A stretch of DNA of 64,000 nucleotides, taken from NCBI GenBank assembly GCA_003021085.1, contig PXRE01000024.1, positions 1 to 64,000 of the forward strand. The letters run 5' to 3'. A program made the position numbers and the translations under genes. The DNA is from Halobacteriales archaeon QS_1_68_20. GTDB taxonomy: Archaea > Halobacteriota > Halobacteria > Halobacteriales > PXRE01. Positions 59,998-64,000 of the stretch are shown here, piece by piece; positions within the stretch are counted from its first letter, which is position 1, and every line of letters begins with the position of its first letter. A model generated the notes under the pieces. That model worked only from the letters and a program-made list of their open reading frames with translations. It was not told the origin of the DNA and did not search any database.

Positions 59998-61185
59998 CTA
60001 GTCCTCGCCGCGGTGCGGTGATTGCCTCGCCACCCGCCGGCTCGCCTCCGCCACGAAGTCGTCCGGCAGGCGGTCGAGTTCGCCCGCCTGGACGCGCCAG
60101 AGGTTCGCGTACAGCCCCTCAGCTTCGAGCAGGTCGTCGTGGGGGCCCTGCTCGACCACCTCGCCGTCGTCGACGACGAGGATGCGGTCGGCGTCCCGGA
60201 CCGTCGACAGCCGGTGGGCGACGACGAGCGTGGTGCGGTCGGCGTCCCGGACCGTCGCAGGCGGTGGGCGACGACGAGCGTGGTGCGGTCGGCGGCGAGG
60301 TCGTCGATGGCGCGCTGGATGAGCAGTGGCGAGGTTGTTCTCCAGGCGCGTGTTGAGGTCACCGACCGACGAGCGGACGTCGGCGTAGCGGGCCTCCACG
60401 AGCTTCATGAACCAGTAGGTGAACACGGCCGCCAGCGGGACGATGAACAGCGTGACGACGGCCAGTTGCGGGTCGAGGTACAGCAGGACCGCGGCGATGC
60501 CGACCACCAGCACCCCGAGCTGGATGGCGCTGGACATCATGTTGTCCAGGAACAGTTCCAGCCGGTTGGCGTCGTTGTTGAGGACGGACATCAGTTCGTC
60601 GGTCCGGCTGTCGTCGAAAAAGCCCACGTCCAGTCGCTGCATCCGCTGGTAGGTGGCCGTCCGGACCTCGTGTTTCACCCGGTGGGGGAACAGGTTCAGC
60701 GACGACTGTCGCAGGAAGTTGGCGATTGCGGCTCCGACCATGGCGACCGCCATCAGCGCTACCGAGAACCAGAACTGGTCGGTGGTCCCCGCGGGGAGCC
60801 ACGCCTGGGGGACGAACGGCACCGAGTACGGTTCGTCGCCGCGGAACAGCGCGTCGATGGCCGCCCCGAGGACGATGGGCGGCACCAGCGACAGGAACCG
60901 CGCCAGCATCGAGGTGACGACCCCGAGCGCGAACCACCGCCTGCTACCCTCGCCGTACTCCAGGAAGAGCCTGACCAGCGGCCACTCCACCCGCTCGCGG
61001 TACCCGTCGAGTTCGCTGACCTCGGGGGATTGCTCGCTGCTCCTCGTCGGGAGCCGGCCCTGGAGCGCCGATACGGGGAGTCCCGCCGGCACCGTGGAAA
61101 ACCTTGCCTTCCGTACCGGGATTTCCGGCTCCGCCGGACGGCGTCCGGGCCGTCGACGATCCCCGAACGTGTGCGCTCCGTCCAC
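59998..61185 (-). pseudogene. ABC exporter (MsbA type) lacking most of its ATPase domain
   Basis: The membrane part is intact ([75 protein letters not shown]). Then the frame jumps to [20 protein letters not shown] and the usual C-terminus ([20 protein letters not shown]), so Walker A, Q-loop, signature and Walker B are all deleted (about 150-200 residues). A 50-bp tandem repeat at 60183-60283 marks the scar. Family members export lipids or drugs. Cannot hydrolyse ATP as read. Confidence 0.8.
60183..60283. repeat. About 50-bp tandem duplication in the ABC pseudogene
   Basis: TGCGGTCGGCGTCCCGGACC... occurs at 60183-60233 (51 nt) and again at 60234-60283 (50 nt, with a one-base deletion and substitutions); a third partial start (GCGGTCGGCGGCGAGGTC) follows. 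This corresponds to [13 protein letters not shown]. Confidence 0.85.
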
Positions 61186-61225
61186 GTCACCACGGCGTTA
61201 TGAGCCTGAAGCACCTGGATAGGAC

Positions 61226-61975
61226 ATGACCCACGTCCACGTCCACGACGAACGGGTCGTCCTGAACAGTCCGGTGCTGGTCGAGGGGTTGCCGGGATTG
61301 GGCCTGGTGGGCAAGATCGCCGCCGACCACCTGATCGACGAACTGGAGATGCGATACTACGCCAGCGTGGAGTGTCCCGGGTTGCCGCCGGTCGCCGCCT
61401 ACCGCGACGGCGGGTACGAGGCCCTGCCGCCGGTCCGGATCTACGCCGACGAGGAACGGAACCTCCTGGCGCTGAAGAGCGACGTGCCGATCCCCAGGGG
61501 CGTCCGCTCGGAGTTCGCCGGGTGCGTCTCGCAGTTCGTCGTCGACCGTAACGCGTTGCCGGTGTACGTCAGCGGTCGGCCACCCGCCGACGACGGCGAG
61601 GACCGCGGGGAGCTGGCGGTGTCGGGAATCGCCACGGGCACCGCCGCCCGACTGCTCCAGGAGGCCGACATCAGCCCGCCGACGGCCGACGGCGTCTGGC
61701 GCGGGCCGACCGGGGCACTGCTCGACGCCGCCAGGTCCCGCGGTCTCGACGCCGTCGGCCTGGCCGTCGAGGTGGCCCCGAACGAACCGAACCCCAGGGC
61801 GGCGTGCCGGATGCTGGAGAAGGGCATCGCTCCAATCGCCGGGTTCGACGCCCACGCCGAGGTCCTGCAGGAGTGTGCCGCGGAGATCCGGGAACAGCGA
61901 CGGGGACTCGCCGAGGCGATGGAGGCCGGCGGCGACGAGAGTTCCAGGGCCGAACCGTTGCGGATGTACCAGTGA
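61226..61975 (+). CDS. PAC2-family proteasome-assembly-chaperone-like protein 1
   Basis: 249 residues. PVLVEGLPGLGLVGKIAADH near the start and SGIATGTAARLLQEADISPP, RGPTGALLDAARSRGLDAVG match archaeal PAC2 proteins (PF09754). Family members relate to PAC2 proteasome chaperones; archaeal function is not established. A second PAC2 gene follows after 55 nt on the same strand. Confidence 0.88.
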   Translation: MTHVHVHDERVVLNSPVLVEGLPGLGLVGKIAADHLIDELEMRYYASVECPGLPPVAAYRDGGYEALPPVRIYADEERNLLALKSDVPIPRGVRSEFAGCVSQFVVDRNALPVYVSGRPPADDGEDRGELAVSGIATGTAARLLQEADISPPTADGVWRGPTGALLDAARSRGLDAVGLAVEVAPNEPNPRAACRMLEKGIAPIAGFDAHAEVLQECAAEIREQRRGLAEAMEAGGDESSRAEPLRMYQ

Positions 61976-62030
61976 CCGCTGTCCCGCCCTTCCGCACGAC
62001 TTAAGGCGCGCCGGGCCGCCCGTTTCCCCC

Positions 62031-62792
62031 ATGGACCAAGTCGACATCGACGTCGTCGCCGAGGCCGACCTGGAGGACCCGCTGCTCGTGGAGGGCCTCC
62101 CGGGCGTCGGCCACGTCGGGAAACTCGCCGCCCAGCACCTCGTGCAGGAACTGGACGGCGAGCCGGTCCGGCGGGTGTACACCCCGGACTTCCCGCCGCA
62201 GGTGACCGTCGAGGACGACGGCACGACGGAACTGACACACGCGACTTTCCACGCCGTCGACGCCGGCGACCGGGACCTGCTGGTGCTGACCGGCGACCAC
62301 CAGGCCCAGTCCAACGACGGCCACTACCGCCTCGCGGAGGCCCTCCTCGACGTGGCCGAGGAGTTCGGCGTCGAGCGCGTGTTCGCGCTCGGTGGCGTCC
62401 CCACGGGTGAACTGGTCGAGGAGCCGTCAGTGCTCGGGGCGGCGACGACGGAAGCGTTCGTCGAGGACCTCGAATCCATCGGCGTGGAGTTCCGCGAGAA
62501 CGAACCGGCCGGCGGCATCGTCGGCGTCAGCGGCCTCCTGCTCGGCCTGGGCGAGCGCAGAGGGATCGACGGTGCCTGTCTCATGGGCGAGACCAGCGGC
62601 TATCTGGTCGACCCCAAGAGCGGCCAGGCGGTGCTGGAAGTGCTAGAGGAGTACGCCGGCTTCGAGGTCGACTACGGCGACCTGGAGGACCGCGCCGAGG
62701 AGATGGAGGAGGTCGTCGGCAAGATCCGCGAGATGGAACAGCAGGCAGCCACGAACGTCCAGAGCGACGACGACCTGCGGTACATCGGCTAG
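62031..62792 (+). CDS. PAC2-family proteasome-assembly-chaperone-like protein 2
   Basis: 253 residues from ATG 62031. LVEGLPGVGHVGKLAAQHLV, LTGDHQAQSNDGHYRLAEAL, VFALGGVPTGELVEEPSVLG, GGIVGVSGLLLGLGERRGID, ACLMGETSGYLVDPKSGQAV. This is the PAC2 protein usually found after nop10 in haloarchaea, so the genes between nop10 copy 1 and here look inserted or duplicated. C-terminal coiled coil (EEMEEVVGKIREMEQQ). Its end overlaps the gene on the opposite strand by 4 nt. Confidence 0.9.
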   Translation: MDQVDIDVVAEADLEDPLLVEGLPGVGHVGKLAAQHLVQELDGEPVRRVYTPDFPPQVTVEDDGTTELTHATFHAVDAGDRDLLVLTGDHQAQSNDGHYRLAEALLDVAEEFGVERVFALGGVPTGELVEEPSVLGAATTEAFVEDLESIGVEFRENEPAGGIVGVSGLLLGLGERRGIDGACLMGETSGYLVDPKSGQAVLEVLEEYAGFEVDYGDLEDRAEEMEEVVGKIREMEQQAATNVQSDDDLRYIG

Positions 62793-63043
62793 CGCTCTCG
62801 ACGGCGGGCATCGCCGTGGCGCTCGCACAGCACCTCCCCGGTTTCGGGGTCGAGGTAGAAGGTGTCGCTCTCCCTGATCGGTTCGCCGCCGACGTCACAG
62901 CCCCCGCCGTGGGAGACGAAGAACGTGCCCTCCGCGCGGCCGGTCTCCAGGTGGCCGCCTTTGCGCGCGAACTTCGCCAGGGCGTCACCGATCTGGGTCC
63001 GCTCGTCGCCGTCGGCCGCTTCGATGCGGATCGGTTTCTGCAT
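62789..63043 (-). CDS. Small haloarchaeal protein with a Cys/His-containing C-terminus
   Basis: 84 residues from ATG 63043: MQKPIRIEAADGDERTQIGD, ALAKFARKGGHLETGRAEGT, FFVSHGGGCDVGGEPIRESD, TFYLDPETGEVLCERHGDA. Two Cys with two His (HGGGC and CERHG) might bind metal. Unknown family. Convergent with the PAC2 gene. Confidence 0.75.
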   Translation of the reverse strand: MQKPIRIEAADGDERTQIGDALAKFARKGGHLETGRAEGTFFVSHGGGCDVGGEPIRESDTFYLDPETGEVLCERHGDARRRER

Positions 63044-63215
63044 GGACCCGCTACGCGAGCGCGAGTGAAAGGCTCCGCGCCGGAGGGTACGAGAATCGAC
63101 GGCTGACGCCGACCTGGGGGCATCGTTCGAACGGGCGGAGGTGGCCGGTACTTCCGCGCCGCGAAGTAGCCGGCACGTCCGGCAAAACGAAGGTGTCCGG
63201 CACGACCCACGTCGG

Positions 63216-63290
63216 GTGGGACTGAAAGGGGCCGGGCGCTTTCTGGCTGTTGTTGTCCAAGGAGCCGTCAACAGAGAGCGCCCGATAGCG
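63216..63290 (+). repeat. Dispersed repeat, partial copy C
   Basis: GTGGGACTGAAAGGGGCC (63216-63233) followed at once by one CTTTCTGGCTGTTGTTG unit (63237-63254) and GAGCCGTCAACAGAGAGCGC. The palindrome, core and hairpin of copies A and B are missing. Located about 40 bp before the J-domain gene. Confidence 0.7.
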
Positions 63291-63298
63291 ACGGGAGT

Positions 63299-63306
63299 TT
63301 CTTAAT
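63299..63306 (+). promoter_or_regulatory. TATA-like box of the J-domain gene
   Basis: TTCTTAAT ends 24 nt before ATG 63331. Confidence 0.5.
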
Positions 63307-63330
63307 CGTTCGTTCCCAACCGCGAGTGTG

Positions 63331-63951
63331 ATGCAGTCGGCGCTCCCCGGGTGGGTCCTGGCAGGCCTCGCGCTGGGCGCGGCGTTCACCGTCGTCGCGG
63401 TCGTCGCATTCGTCGCGGGGACGCGACTGTTTCCGGGGCCGAACCACGACCAGCGGGGGACCGGCCCGGGCGAGCAGAAGCGCCGGGCCGAGATTCGCGC
63501 GTACCTCGGGGACCTCGGCGAGGAGTTCGTCGAGGACCACCCTATCTGCGGCCGGCCGGTCGCGTTCTACCTGCCCGAGCGCGACGTGGCCATCACCTTC
63601 GACGCCCGGGCGTTTTTCCGGATCGAGAACTCCGAGACCCACGCCGTCCTCGTGGAGCACGAACTCCCCGGTCTCCTGCTCGGCGCACGCCTCCCCTTCG
63701 AGACGCCGGACCCGGAACCCGCCGTCGAGGAGTCACCGTCCCGGGACCCGGTCGCGGCCGCGTTCGACGTGCTCGACCTGCCTCGGGACGCCGGCGAGGA
63801 CGCGGTGCAGTCGGCCTACCGCGAGCGAGTCAAGTCGGCCCACCCCGACCATGGCGGCGACCCGGAGGCGTTCGAGCGCGTAGTGGAAGCCTACACCGTC
63901 GCCAGGGCGGCCGCCGCCGAGACCGAGGACCCCGTCTCCGCGCCGCGGTGA
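63331..63951 (+). CDS. Membrane-anchored J-domain protein
   Basis: 206 residues from ATG 63331. One N-terminal membrane helix (VLAGLALGAAFTVVAVVAFV), a middle domain (GEEFVEDHPICGRPVAFYLP, ERDVAITFDARAFFRIENSE) unique to haloarchaea, and a C-terminal J domain (DVLDLPRDAGEDAVQSAYRE, SAHPDHGGDPEAFERVVEAY) with the HPD triad. Its HPD loop should stimulate a DnaK ATPase at the membrane. The last 49 bases of the window beyond it hold no readable gene. Confidence 0.88.
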   Translation: MQSALPGWVLAGLALGAAFTVVAVVAFVAGTRLFPGPNHDQRGTGPGEQKRRAEIRAYLGDLGEEFVEDHPICGRPVAFYLPERDVAITFDARAFFRIENSETHAVLVEHELPGLLLGARLPFETPDPEPAVEESPSRDPVAAAFDVLDLPRDAGEDAVQSAYRERVKSAHPDHGGDPEAFERVVEAYTVARAAAAETEDPVSAPR

Positions 63952-64000
63952 TCGACCGCCCGCGATGCGATCCGCGCGCGACCGCCACCGCGGACCGTTC

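Noticed and set aside
63216-63254. GTGGGACTGAAAGGGGCC looks a little like the end of haloarchaeal CRISPR repeats
   Set aside because: Only single copies occur at each place, with no regular repeat-spacer units and no cas genes in the window.

Overview
The window is from a halophilic archaeon of the class Halobacteria. It has high GC with strong third-position G/C bias, Asp/Glu-rich proteins, TATA boxes about 25-30 nt before largely leaderless starts, Tat signals (RR motifs) on exported proteins, and archaeal information genes: aIF1A, L44e, S27e, aIF2-alpha, Nop10 and an initiator tRNA-Met with an A1:U72 end. I cannot name the genus from sequence alone.

Layout. 1-7.8 kb: a cut-off cupredoxin/PQQ sugar dehydrogenase, a YdjM-type membrane protein, a PHP protein, an indoleamine 2,3-dioxygenase and a CNNM/CBS membrane protein. 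7.9-8.5 kb: first copy of a dispersed structured repeat. 8.5-18.1 kb: queC, a four-gene polar amino-acid ABC operon, aIF1A, a solitary TrpB, a broken aldo/keto reductase, a glycosyltransferase and a squalene/phytoene synthase. 18.2-25.1 kb: a lower-GC accessory patch with an integrated element (19,030-22,820) whose ends I can see and whose tyrosine recombinase is broken, followed by a wrecked MEDS-GAF-PAS sensor gene. 25.2-36.9 kb: aminotransferase, UbiA-type prenyltransferase, two sensor histidine kinases, a YchF-type GTPase, and a truncated flavoprotein behind an iron-box-like palindrome. 37.3-41.9 kb: a fixA-fixB-fixCX operon (electron-bifurcating ETF type). 42-46 kb: an ABC-2 exporter, a DICT protein and a phosphoribosyltransferase. 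46.3-47.3 kb: two tandem genes for 59-residue secreted Cys peptides beside initiator tRNA-Met, whose 3' end is duplicated. 47.4-53.5 kb: GtrA/glycosyltransferase pair, DUF2298 membrane protein, MFS carrier. 53.6-63.9 kb: second repeat copy, rpl44e-rps27e, aIF2-alpha, then a scrambled stretch with three nop10 copies and pieces of an ABC transporter, two PAC2 proteins, a third partial repeat copy and a membrane-anchored J-domain protein.

Genes that work together: the Gln/polar amino-acid importer (9.2-12.5 kb); FixABCX passing electrons from NADH-type donors to quinone and a low-potential acceptor; the translation/rRNA-modification cluster rpl44e-rps27e-eif2a-nop10-PAC2, a gene order common in haloarchaea but here broken by insertions and duplications; and the GtrA/glycosyltransferase pair for lipid-linked sugars.

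The most interesting items are (1) the tandem secreted Cys peptides, (2) the dispersed element with an AT-rich 30-bp palindrome, a fixed 55-nt spacing and a conserved hairpin core, (3) the nop10 triplication with template-switch-like mosaics, and (4) the integrated element with defined ends. About a dozen accessory genes carry frameshifts while housekeeping genes are intact, which suggests real decay, although uncorrected homopolymer errors cannot be excluded.
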